Shown: in pieces, positions 9,887-17,553 of the stretch | Layout of the letters: each line of letters starts with the position of its first letter | Numbering within the stretch: the stretch's first letter is position 1 | Source: Pseudomonas sp. NFACC02 | Lineage (GTDB): Bacteria; Pseudomonadota; Gammaproteobacteria; Pseudomonadales; Pseudomonadaceae | Length of the DNA: 64,000 bases | Reading direction: 5' to 3' | Assembly (NCBI RefSeq): GCF_900110765.1 | Contig: NZ_FOEO01000003.1 | Span: forward strand, 124,001 to 188,000 | Translations under genes and position numbers: made by a program | The notes under the pieces: model-generated | Seen by the model: only the letters and a program-made list of their open reading frames with translations | The model's database searches: none | What the model was told of the DNA's origin: nothing

Positions 9887-10251
9887 GGCAGAATCAACTT
9901 GGCGACGGCCGCCATCATCTGTGCGGGCTGGAAGGGCTTGACCACCCACGCCCGGGCGCCGGCGGCCTGTCCTTCCTGCTTGCGGCTTTCCTGCGATTCG
10001 GTGGTCAGCATGATGATGGGCGTGAATTTGTACGCCGCCAGCTTCTTCACTTCCTTGACGAAGGTAATGCCATCCATGTTTGGCATGTTCACGTCGCTGA
10101 TCATCAGATGGACTTTCTGTCCGGTGAGTTTGCCCAGCGCATCCTTGCCGTCGCAGGCTTCGATAACGTCGTAACCTGCGCTTTTCAGCGTGATGCCCAC
10201 CACTTGACGAATGCTCGCGGAATCGTCCACTACCAGTACTGTCTTGGCCAT
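9883..10251 (-). CDS. cheY: Single-domain response regulator CheY
   Basis: This is a 122-residue stand-alone receiver with acidic residues D9/D10 (VLVVDDSASIRQ), phospho-acceptor D53 (ISDVNMPNMDG), the switch threonine in MLTTES and the conserved lysine in VVKPF. It has no output domain, so it acts by protein contact, either at the flagellar motor or on another effector. The ATG at 10251 is preceded by GGAGG, and it is 16 bases from the receptor gene upstream. There is no cheZ in the operon; the upstream receptor carries a CheZ-like motif, which would supply the missing dephosphorylation step. Confidence 0.94.
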   Translation of the reverse strand: MAKTVLVVDDSASIRQVVGITLKSAGYDVIEACDGKDALGKLTGQKVHLMISDVNMPNMDGITFVKEVKKLAAYKFTPIIMLTTESQESRKQEGQAAGARAWVVKPFQPAQMMAAVAKLILP

Positions 10252-10267
10252 GCGGCCTCCTGTGATG

Positions 10268-11455
10268 TTAGAAAAAAGTAATCGTGTCTTCGGCGGGTTT
10301 GGTGGACTTGCCTGCGTGGTTCTGGCGCTGTTCGCGCATCGCATAGCCGCGTTCCATTTCCGCCATGAAAACGTTGGCATCCAGTATCAGTGGCTGGTCA
10401 TTGAGCCGGGCTTGCTGCAGTTCGTCGTAAAGGGCATTCATGCGTTCGCGCACCTGACTCAGAATCTGGCTGACACGGTCCTGAAATTGCAGAGCGACCA
10501 GCACCTCACTGATTTCCTGACCGATGCCCGCGCTTTCGTTGAGCAAGCCATCGGTGGATTGACGCAATTGATCGGTGATCGAACCGAAACGGGCGAGCAC
10601 ACCTTCGATGGTGCCCTGGCACGCGCTGACACTGTCGTTGCTGCGCTCGCTGCTTTCGCCTGCGACCTCCACCAAGCGAGTGATTGCCGCATTGATGATG
10701 TCGACCTTGGCTGACATCTTCTGACCGGTCTCGCTGGACTGGCTGGAAAGGGTGCGTACCGCGTCGGCAACCACCGCGAAACCTCGTCCCGCTTCTCCGG
10801 CGCGCGCCGCTTCGATCGCTGCGTTCAACGCGAGCAGGTTGGTCTGGGCTGCGATGGCGGCTACGTCGGAGGCCATGGACCGGAGTTCACCGGTGTAGGA
10901 CGTCAGGTTACGGACTTCGCCGAGCATCTCGTCGCGGCTCTGCTGGGAGAAGCGCAATGACTCCACCACCTGATCCAGCTCAGAGGCGCTGGTGGTCAGG
11001 CTGCCGGCGCCCGTAGCACCGCCGTCGGCGGCGAGCTTTGAAGCGCGGACGGTGTCATCCAGGCGCCGAGAAATGTCCACGAATCGCGAGGTCAGGTCAG
11101 AAATCGCCTGCTCGGTCTGCTCGCGGGAGGTGTCGATTTGCCGGACCCAGATCGGCAGCGCCTGCTCACAGAGCACCTGAAGTGCTGGCGTTGGGGGCTG
11201 CTCCAAGGGGCGCGAATGCGTTTCCTCATGGGAACGGCGCAGGCCCGACTGGCGCTCGACGCGGCGCACGATCCATGCGGTGTAGAGTCCCAGGAACACA
11301 CCCGGGACCCCTGTGCACGCGAGTATCGATACCCATGACAATGCGCCCCCCGCCAGCGCGGTCAGCGTTCCCCACGCTGCAAGACCTGCAAAAAAACCGG
11401 GGGCGAGCAGGGTGAAAAGACCGACATTCCTTGACGTAGGCATACGCAATTCCAT
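10268..11455 (-). CDS. Sensor-less membrane chemoreceptor with CheZ-like FQDxxxQ motif
   Basis: This 395-residue protein is first in the operon. Two closely spaced N-terminal membrane helices (about residues 12-35 and 40-63) leave no periplasmic domain. The signalling hairpin [20 protein letters not shown] is at 202-221. After it, residues 322-331 read [10 protein letters not shown], whose F-Q-D-x-x-x-Q (D326, Q330) matches the catalytic helix of CheZ phosphatase. The C-terminus ends TITFF after a flexible tail, a position where CheZ also carries a CheY-binding peptide. A second ATG at residue 5 is an alternative start. A sigma28 promoter lies just upstream. Confidence 0.88.
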   Translation of the reverse strand: MELRMPTSRNVGLFTLLAPGFFAGLAAWGTLTALAGGALSWVSILACTGVPGVFLGLYTAWIVRRVERQSGLRRSHEETHSRPLEQPPTPALQVLCEQALPIWVRQIDTSREQTEQAISDLTSRFVDISRRLDDTVRASKLAADGGATGAGSLTTSASELDQVVESLRFSQQSRDEMLGEVRNLTSYTGELRSMASDVAAIAAQTNLLALNAAIEAARAGEAGRGFAVVADAVRTLSSQSSETGQKMSAKVDIINAAITRLVEVAGESSERSNDSVSACQGTIEGVLARFGSITDQLRQSTDGLLNESAGIGQEISEVLVALQFQDRVSQILSQVRERMNALYDELQQARLNDQPLILDANVFMAEMERGYAMREQRQNHAGKSTKPAEDTITFF

Positions 11456-11859
11456 AGCTGGGCAACCGCAATTTTGATGAGTGACGCAATGTAGTTATCA
11501 CCAACGCGTCACAAAACTTGACCCTTGGAGTAGCGCCGTTCGTCGCATTGGATCCTAAACCTGTACAGGCCTTGTACAGCGCAAAGCGCCTGATCAAGTC
11601 TTGACCGTTTCGCTTGCCGCAACGGCGGGTCTTGTCGAGCAGACGTGCCGGGCGGTAGAGGCGATTTTGCGGAGGGGGTGTCAGACAGATGATCTGCGCT
11701 GAATCTGTACAACGCTCTGCAGTGCTTGCCGTGGTCCGGTGTGTAAAGAATTGAAGTCTTGAAGTCGACGGCTGCTTGCAGTGTCAAACGCGCGTCCCGG
11801 GTGATTTGGGGAACCCCTGTCAGCTATCACTGGCATCTGGCCGAACGCGATGCTGGACC
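11456..11859. other. 404-bp intergenic region between che operon and AraC gene
   Basis: It contains the sigma28 promoter at 11495-11521. The remainder (11522-11859) has no frame that looks like a real protein, and I see no tRNA-like or strong terminator hairpin. The minus-strand AraC gene ends at 11860, so any terminator for it should be here, but none with a T-tract is obvious. Confidence 0.5.
11495..11521 (-). promoter_or_regulatory. Sigma28 (FliA) promoter of the chemosensory operon
   Basis: Read on the minus strand, TCAAGTTT (11521-11514) is followed after exactly 11 bases by GGTGATAA (11502-11495). The sigma28 consensus is TAAAGTTT-N11-GCCGATAA; the -35 matches 7 of 8 (8 of 8 to the Pseudomonas TCAAG form) and the -10 matches 6 of 8 including the whole GATAA. 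Transcription would start near 11488, giving a 5' leader of about 33 bases before the ATG at 11455. This ties the operon to flagellar gene expression. Confidence 0.7.
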
Positions 11860-12906
11860 TTAAGACGGGACGGTGTCCTGCACTGAATGAATGGGGCCAG
11901 AGAGGCCGATGGCAGGCGGCCGCCCATGCAAGGCTGTGGTCGTGAGCCGGGCTTTTTTTAATTGGCGACTCAAACCAGGCGGCTGGCCGGTGACTCGCTT
12001 GAAGGCGCGGCTGAAAGCCGCCTGCGATGTATAGCCCAATCGCTGGGCGACTTCCTCGATCGGGAGCCGTTCGAGGGTCAGCCACTGACTGGCAAGCCTC
12101 ATCCGCAGTTCGGTGACATAGCGCAGCGGCGACATACCGATCGTGGCCTGGAATCGGTCGGCGAAGACTGAGCGAGAGGTATTGCACTGGTCCGCCAGTT
12201 GCGCAACGGTCCAGTCGCGTCCCGGATGTTGATGCAGAGCAACAAGCGCGCGGCCCAGGCGCGGATCGCGCAACGCCGCCACCAGGCCAGAGGCGTTACC
12301 ACAGGCGCACTCCACCCAGCCGCGCACGACCATGGCGGCCACCACATCGGCCAGACGCGCGAGGATCCCGGCAAAGCCCACGCGCGCGGCACTGACCTCG
12401 CGCTCCATGGTGGCGAGGATGGGCACCAGCCCCGGATAACGTTGGCCGCCGGCGTCGATCAGCATCAGGCCTGGCATCAGTGTGCCGAGGCCATGAATGC
12501 TGCCCAGTTCGAACGCCATACAGCCGTTGAACATGATCGTGCTCGGCAGGGGATTGGCGTCGGTTTCCGTATCCACGGCACTGATGGTGTCACCGAGCGG
12601 GGCGCCGTCGAAGCTGTCGATGTCCTTGATGGGGTGGTCCTCCGCCGACAGCAATTGGTGCGCCGCGCCGTGGGAGATGAACACGGCGTTTCCCGCCGAC
12701 AGCCCATAAGTGGTTCCGTCTTCCATACGCAGCACCGCGCTGCCGACCGCCAGGAAGTGGAACCAGGCATGCCCCGGCTTTGCCGCGAAGCCCAGGCCAA
12801 AGCTCGGGCCCGCCTGGATGCGGCGGTACTGAACACCGCTCAGACGCATGCCGCGCAATAGCTCATTGATGAAGTCCGAGGACAGGGCAAACGGATCGGC
12901 AGGCAT
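11860..12906 (-). CDS. AraC-family regulator with cupin_6 N-terminal domain
   Basis: The product is about 348 residues: an N-terminal cupin_6-type segment (SGVQYRRIQAGPSFGLGF, then GHAWFHFLAVGSAVL) and a C-terminal AraC DNA-binding domain (WTVAQLADQCNTSRSVFADR and LPIEEVAQRLGYTSQAAFSR). Adjacent ATGs at 12909 and 12906 are both possible; GGAGAG immediately upstream favours 12906. It is divergent from the MFS gene, with about 105 bases between starts, so it probably regulates the transporter-hydrolase set. Cupin_6 AraC proteins often sit beside efflux pumps or short metabolic operons. Confidence 0.87.
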   Translation of the reverse strand: MPADPFALSSDFINELLRGMRLSGVQYRRIQAGPSFGLGFAAKPGHAWFHFLAVGSAVLRMEDGTTYGLSAGNAVFISHGAAHQLLSAEDHPIKDIDSFDGAPLGDTISAVDTETDANPLPSTIMFNGCMAFELGSIHGLGTLMPGLMLIDAGGQRYPGLVPILATMEREVSAARVGFAGILARLADVVAAMVVRGWVECACGNASGLVAALRDPRLGRALVALHQHPGRDWTVAQLADQCNTSRSVFADRFQATIGMSPLRYVTELRMRLASQWLTLERLPIEEVAQRLGYTSQAAFSRAFKRVTGQPPGLSRQLKKARLTTTALHGRPPAIGLSGPIHSVQDTVPS

Positions 12907-13011
12907 CATCTCTCCGGTGTTTTGATCAAAAAATGAAGATTCCCAATCATAGATCATCCAGTTTCACGGGCCTAGACTCCGGATCGCATTGAAAATCTGG
13001 AGACCCCTGCA

Positions 13012-14262
13012 ATGACTCACTGTGTTTGTGATGCCGTGCCCGAACGCCAGCGTGGCGCCGAGACCGATGAAGAGCCGGCCACCGCCGCCTGGCTGGCCGT
13101 GTTCTCACTGGCGATGGGCGTGTTCGGATTGCTGACCGCCGAGTACCTGCCGGCCAGCCTGTTGACACCGATGGCGGTCGACTTGGGCGTGTCCGAAGCG
13201 CTGGCCGGACAGGCAGTGACAGTGACCGCCGTCGTGGCGCTATTCGCGGGCCTGTTGGCGCCGGGCCTGACCCGCGGTATCGACCGACGCCTGGTGCTGT
13301 TGGGCTTTTCCACGCTGATGATCGCTTCCAATCTGCTGGTGGCCGTTTCCTCCAGCCTGGCGGTTCTGTTAGCCATGCGCATTCTGCTGGGGATCGCGTT
13401 GGGCGGTTTCTGGAGCATGGCGGCGGCGGTGGCGATGCGACTGGTGCCGGCAGCGTTGTTACCCCGCGCGCTCTCGATCATTTTTAGCGGCATTGCCGTG
13501 GGTACGGTGGTTGCGGTTCCGCTGGGCAGCTACCTGGGCGGGTTGTACGGCTGGCGTAGCGCGTTTCTGGCAGCGGCGGCCGTGGGGGTACTGACCCTGG
13601 CGTTCCAGTCATTCACCTTGCCAGCCTTGTCTGCACGCCGACCGGCACGCCTGCGGACGGTCCTCGACGTGCTGCGCCGTCCAGGCATTGCAATGGGAAT
13701 GTTCGGTTGCGTGCTGGTCCACTGTGGCCACTTTGCGCTGTTCACCTATATCCGCCCGTTCCTTGAAAGCACCACCGGCGTTGGTCCGCAAGCGCTGGCG
13801 TTGATGCTGCTGGGTTTTGGCGTGGCGAATTTCATCGGCACGTTGCTGGCCGGCTGGCTGCTTGAGCGTAGCCAACGGCTCACCCTGGTTTTGATGCCGA
13901 CGCTGGTGGGGCTGACGGCACTGGCACTGGTGCTGTTGCCCGCATCGGTGCCCGGGCAGGCGGCGTTGCTGGCTGTCTGGGGGCTGGCATTTGGCGGTGT
14001 CCCGGTGGCGTGGTCGAACTGGGTCGCCAGCGCTGTACCCGATCAGGCGGAAAGTGCCGGCGGCATGGTGGTGGCGTCGGTGCAGTCGTCTATCGCCGTG
14101 GGAGCAGCCGCGGGCGGCGCCATGTTCAGCTTCAGCGGCATCGCAGGAGTATTCGTCGCGGCGGGGGTATTGATGCTCTTGGCAGCGTTGCTGATTGCAG
14201 TGTGTGTCCGGGTGAAGACACCCCGTCAGCGCCCCGAAACCAAACCTGAGCTGCACCTCTGA
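13012..14262 (+). CDS. MFS transporter, DHA1/arabinose-efflux type
   Basis: This 416-residue inner-membrane protein has 12 predicted membrane helices and an N-terminal cytoplasmic tail of about 25 residues. The loop 2-3 region is degenerate (LLAPGLTRGIDRRLVLL), as in the AraJ/sugar-efflux DHA1 branch, which exports sugars, purine analogues or drugs. CTGGAG precedes the ATG. The gap to the next transporter is 46 bases, so the two are probably cotranscribed. Direction and substrate cannot be assigned; the AraC neighbour suggests induced expression. Confidence 0.88.
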   Translation: MTHCVCDAVPERQRGAETDEEPATAAWLAVFSLAMGVFGLLTAEYLPASLLTPMAVDLGVSEALAGQAVTVTAVVALFAGLLAPGLTRGIDRRLVLLGFSTLMIASNLLVAVSSSLAVLLAMRILLGIALGGFWSMAAAVAMRLVPAALLPRALSIIFSGIAVGTVVAVPLGSYLGGLYGWRSAFLAAAAVGVLTLAFQSFTLPALSARRPARLRTVLDVLRRPGIAMGMFGCVLVHCGHFALFTYIRPFLESTTGVGPQALALMLLGFGVANFIGTLLAGWLLERSQRLTLVLMPTLVGLTALALVLLPASVPGQAALLAVWGLAFGGVPVAWSNWVASAVPDQAESAGGMVVASVQSSIAVGAAAGGAMFSFSGIAGVFVAAGVLMLLAALLIAVCVRVKTPRQRPETKPELHL

Positions 14263-14308
14263 CCCGCCGTGTCAGGCGCTGACAACTTCCCTGAGCTGGA
14301 GATAAAAC

Positions 14309-15634
14309 ATGAATGAGCCGACGTCTCGTCAAGGACGCCTCAAATCCCTGCGCGCGGCCGGTATAGGCAACGCGCTCGAATGGTTCGACTGGACGCTGTA
14401 CGCAACGTTCTCGGTCTACCTGGCGAGTAATCTGTTCGACAAGACGGATGCCAGGTCCGCGATGCTCGGAACGCTCGCCGTGTTTGCCGTCGGGTTCGTC
14501 GCCCGGCCGGTCGGTGGCCTGCTGTTTGGTCATCTGAGCGATCGCTTGGGGCGCCGGACCATCCTGATCATCACCATGATGCTCCAGGCGATCAGCAGCC
14601 TGGGCATTGCCGTCATTCCCGGGTATCAAAGCATCGGGTTGTATGCCTCGGTGGCCCTGCTGTTTTTCCGGCTGATGCAGGGCCTCGCCCATGGCGGCGA
14701 AACCGGGGTGTCCTACACCTATGTCGCAGAGATCGCCCCCAGCAAACACCGCGGATTGTGGTCCAGTTCGCTCTACATCGGGGTGACGCTGGGGGTCATG
14801 GCCGCCACCGGCGTGGCTGCGGTGCTGACCTGGCTCTGTGGGGCACAGGGCATGAGCGAGTACGGCTGGCGAATCGGCTTCGGTATCGGCGGGGTACTGG
14901 GTATCTATGCGCTGTTCCTGCGACGCGGTGCGCAGGAGTCCCACGTTTTCGTCGCGCAACAGGCGCAATCGCGATCTTCGCCCAGGCTGTCCAGGGGCGA
15001 GGTGCTGCGAATCTCGCGCAACATCGTCATGCTCGCCGCAGCCGCCAATGTCACGTACTACGCCTGGGTCACGTTCGGCGCTGCGACGGCCATCGCTCAA
15101 GGGATGGACGCCAACGGGGCCTATCTGGCGAGTCTGTTGGCGCAGATCCTCTGCGTGTGCTGGCTGCCGGTTTGCGGAATGCTGTCCGACCGGCTGGGTC
15201 GCAAGCCGATGGTCATCGCCTGGGGCGTGGGCGTGGTGGTGCTGACGTATCCGATCTCGGTAATGGTCACCACCGAACCCCATACCCTGTTTCTCGCTCA
15301 GGTGCTGGGGCTGGGCGCCTGGTCATTGATTGCGGCGATTTTCCCCGCCGTTCTGTCGGAGCAGGTGCCGACCCAGGCAAGGGCACAGGGCGTGGGGTTT
15401 GTCTCGTCGGTCTCTGTGGCGATCTTCGGCGGCACTGCGCCTTATTTACACAGCTATCTCACTGGCGCAGGTCTCGGCTATCTGTACATCGGTTACGTGA
15501 TGGGGCTGGGCCTGGTCACGGTGATGGCGGGTTTTCTCATCAAGGAAACGGCGGGTATCGATCTGGCGCAGATCGTTGCCCACTCCACTCGGACACGTGT
15601 CGAGCCATGTCCGCCGATGACGTCGAGAGAGTGA
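14309..15634 (+). CDS. MFS transporter, metabolite:H+ symporter (MHS) family
   Basis: This 441-residue permease starts with the family-typical GIGNALEWFDWTLYATFSVY. It has the loop 2-3 motif GHLSDRLGRRTILI, the helix-4 segment RLMQGLAHGGETG, and a repeat of the motif in the second half (GMLSDRLGRKPMVI). MHS members import carboxylates, betaines or aromatic acids with protons. With the DHA1 gene upstream and the amidase-like gene 52 bases downstream, it is the probable importer of that enzyme's substrate. GGAG at good spacing precedes the ATG. Confidence 0.9.
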   Translation: MNEPTSRQGRLKSLRAAGIGNALEWFDWTLYATFSVYLASNLFDKTDARSAMLGTLAVFAVGFVARPVGGLLFGHLSDRLGRRTILIITMMLQAISSLGIAVIPGYQSIGLYASVALLFFRLMQGLAHGGETGVSYTYVAEIAPSKHRGLWSSSLYIGVTLGVMAATGVAAVLTWLCGAQGMSEYGWRIGFGIGGVLGIYALFLRRGAQESHVFVAQQAQSRSSPRLSRGEVLRISRNIVMLAAAANVTYYAWVTFGAATAIAQGMDANGAYLASLLAQILCVCWLPVCGMLSDRLGRKPMVIAWGVGVVVLTYPISVMVTTEPHTLFLAQVLGLGAWSLIAAIFPAVLSEQVPTQARAQGVGFVSSVSVAIFGGTAPYLHSYLTGAGLGYLYIGYVMGLGLVTVMAGFLIKETAGIDLAQIVAHSTRTRVEPCPPMTSRE

Positions 15635-15686
15635 GTCTTTGGCGTCTCTCTATCCGTCCCATCACTGAATAAAAGGAAGCTCACGC

Positions 15687-17360
15687 ATGCGTTCAATCGA
15701 CCTGAAAAATAGCGCAGCACGGGGCGAACGACCCGGCGCGGGCGTGACCGTCAGCCAGACCTCGGGACCGCGTCAGGCGGCGCGGGAGATCTGGGTCGAA
15801 GTTCCGTCAGAGGCTGGCCCGGCGGCGGCCTGGTGTTATTCCGACCAGCGTTCATACCGTCCCGGCGACACCGTGCGCCTGTACCTCTCGTCTAACAGTG
15901 CGCAGGTGAAGCTCAGGATCTATCGTGACGCCGCGCTTGTGCGCACCGTACATGAAACCGGCTGGCTCGATGCCTGCTTCCACCCGTTGCCCGAGCGCGT
16001 CTACGAGCACGGCTGCCAATGGCCAGTCTTTATGCAATGGCCCATCCCGGCGGACGTCGAACCCGGCGCTTACGGCGTGGAAATTCTGGACAGTGCCGAC
16101 AGTGTGCTCGGGCATCATCTGTTCATCGTCAAGGCAGCGCACAAGCGCCCGCATGCGCTGGCGCTCGTCGCCGCCACATCGACCTGGGCCGCTTACAACG
16201 ACTGGGGCGGGGCCAATCACTATTTCGGTCTTCATCCGCAGACACCCCGCGGCCGCTCACCGGTGTTGTCGACACAACGGCCCTGGGCCCGCGGGCAGGT
16301 CTGGCTGCCCAAGGACGCGCCACGTTCGGTCAACGCCAAGCGCCCCGGGAAACCAGGACCCGCGCGCTACGAGTTCATCGAATGGGCCTCCCTCAACGGC
16401 TTCAGCAAGTATTACGCGCTGGCAGGATGGGCCTCCTACGAAAGACCTTTTGTGATCTGGGCAGAGCAACAGGGTTACGTGATCGATATCCTCACTCAGG
16501 ACGACTTGCATCGCGATCCGCACGCGCTCGAGGGGTATGTCTGCGCGGTCTTCGTCGGGCACGATGAATATTGGACGCGAGACATGCGCGACCACGTCGA
16601 TGCATTTGTCGAGGAGGGCGGCAAGATTGCTCGCTTTGCCGGAAATTTCATGTGGCAGATCCGCCTGGAGAGCGGCGGCCACCGGCAAATAGCCTACAAG
16701 TACGATGCTGTTGCCTTTGACCCGGTGGCGGAGACCGACCCCGGCGCATTGACCAGCGCGTGGGAGGACCCGCGCGTGGGGCATCCTGGCGCCAGCACCT
16801 TCGGGGTCAATGCGTTGCGGGGGATATATGCGGGATTTGGCGGCATGGCTCCCCGTAGCCCGCGGGGATACACGGTTTTTCGGCCGCAGCACTGGGCATT
16901 CGAGGGGACCGGGCTGGGGTATGCCGACAGTTTCGGAGAAGACGCCAGCATCTTCGGTTATGAGGTGGATGGCCTCGAATACACCTTTGTCGACGGCCTT
17001 CCACAACCGCTTGGCACGGACGGCGCGCCACCGGGTCTTGAAATCCTCGCGATGGGATGGGCGACCAATGCCGAGCAGGGCCGGCCCGAGGATGCGTATT
17101 CCTTCATGCTGGGCGACGGCGATGCGCGGTACAGGGCTTCAATCCTGGCGCCCGACCTGTGCCAGGCGAGCATTGAGCAACACAGCCGTGGCGCCGGCAT
17201 GGTGGTGCATTTCCACAAGGGCCGAGGCGAGGTGTTTACGGCGGCCACTTGCGAATGGGTACATGGCCTGATGCTGGGAGACAGCTACACCGTGACCATT
17301 ACCCAAAACGTGCTGAATACATTTCTGGCCGTTGCGGATAAGCGTGGTGGGGATATATGA
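15687..17360 (+). CDS. N,N-dimethylformamidase large-subunit-like hydrolase
   Basis: The 557-residue protein resembles the C-terminal catalytic region of the DMFase large subunit. Diagnostic parts are an Ig-like N-terminal stretch (SYRPGDTVRLYLSS), ATSTWAAYNDWGGANHYF, then FVGHDEYWTRDMRDHV followed by GGKIARFAGNFMWQ. In characterised DMFase the mononuclear iron is held by two tyrosines and a glutamate; the tyrosine of HDEYW is a candidate ligand here. It is about 200 residues shorter than the known large subunit, and no small-subunit gene is adjacent. The true substrate is unknown; an amide or N-formyl compound is an inference. AAGGAAG precedes the ATG. Confidence 0.8.
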   Translation: MRSIDLKNSAARGERPGAGVTVSQTSGPRQAAREIWVEVPSEAGPAAAWCYSDQRSYRPGDTVRLYLSSNSAQVKLRIYRDAALVRTVHETGWLDACFHPLPERVYEHGCQWPVFMQWPIPADVEPGAYGVEILDSADSVLGHHLFIVKAAHKRPHALALVAATSTWAAYNDWGGANHYFGLHPQTPRGRSPVLSTQRPWARGQVWLPKDAPRSVNAKRPGKPGPARYEFIEWASLNGFSKYYALAGWASYERPFVIWAEQQGYVIDILTQDDLHRDPHALEGYVCAVFVGHDEYWTRDMRDHVDAFVEEGGKIARFAGNFMWQIRLESGGHRQIAYKYDAVAFDPVAETDPGALTSAWEDPRVGHPGASTFGVNALRGIYAGFGGMAPRSPRGYTVFRPQHWAFEGTGLGYADSFGEDASIFGYEVDGLEYTFVDGLPQPLGTDGAPPGLEILAMGWATNAEQGRPEDAYSFMLGDGDARYRASILAPDLCQASIEQHSRGAGMVVHFHKGRGEVFTAATCEWVHGLMLGDSYTVTITQNVLNTFLAVADKRGGDI

Positions 17361-17553
17361 CGCGTGCAATCGGATCGCCGCCTTGTTGTGATCGATGAGA
17401 TGAGCGGGACTCATCGCGTTCTTTTCGCTCATGACCGGTTAAATGGATCAGGGGGGATGCGGCCACGCCCCGGCTTGCCTAAACTGGCGTCCGAATCTAT
17501 AAGCCGCCGGCGCAGGCAGGCTTTCGTGCCGCCGCCCATAACAGGTAATGAGA

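Noticed and set aside
13609..14256. 215-codon minus-strand frame opposite the MFS gene
   Set aside because: His/Gln/Arg-rich translation typical of the reverse of a membrane-protein gene.
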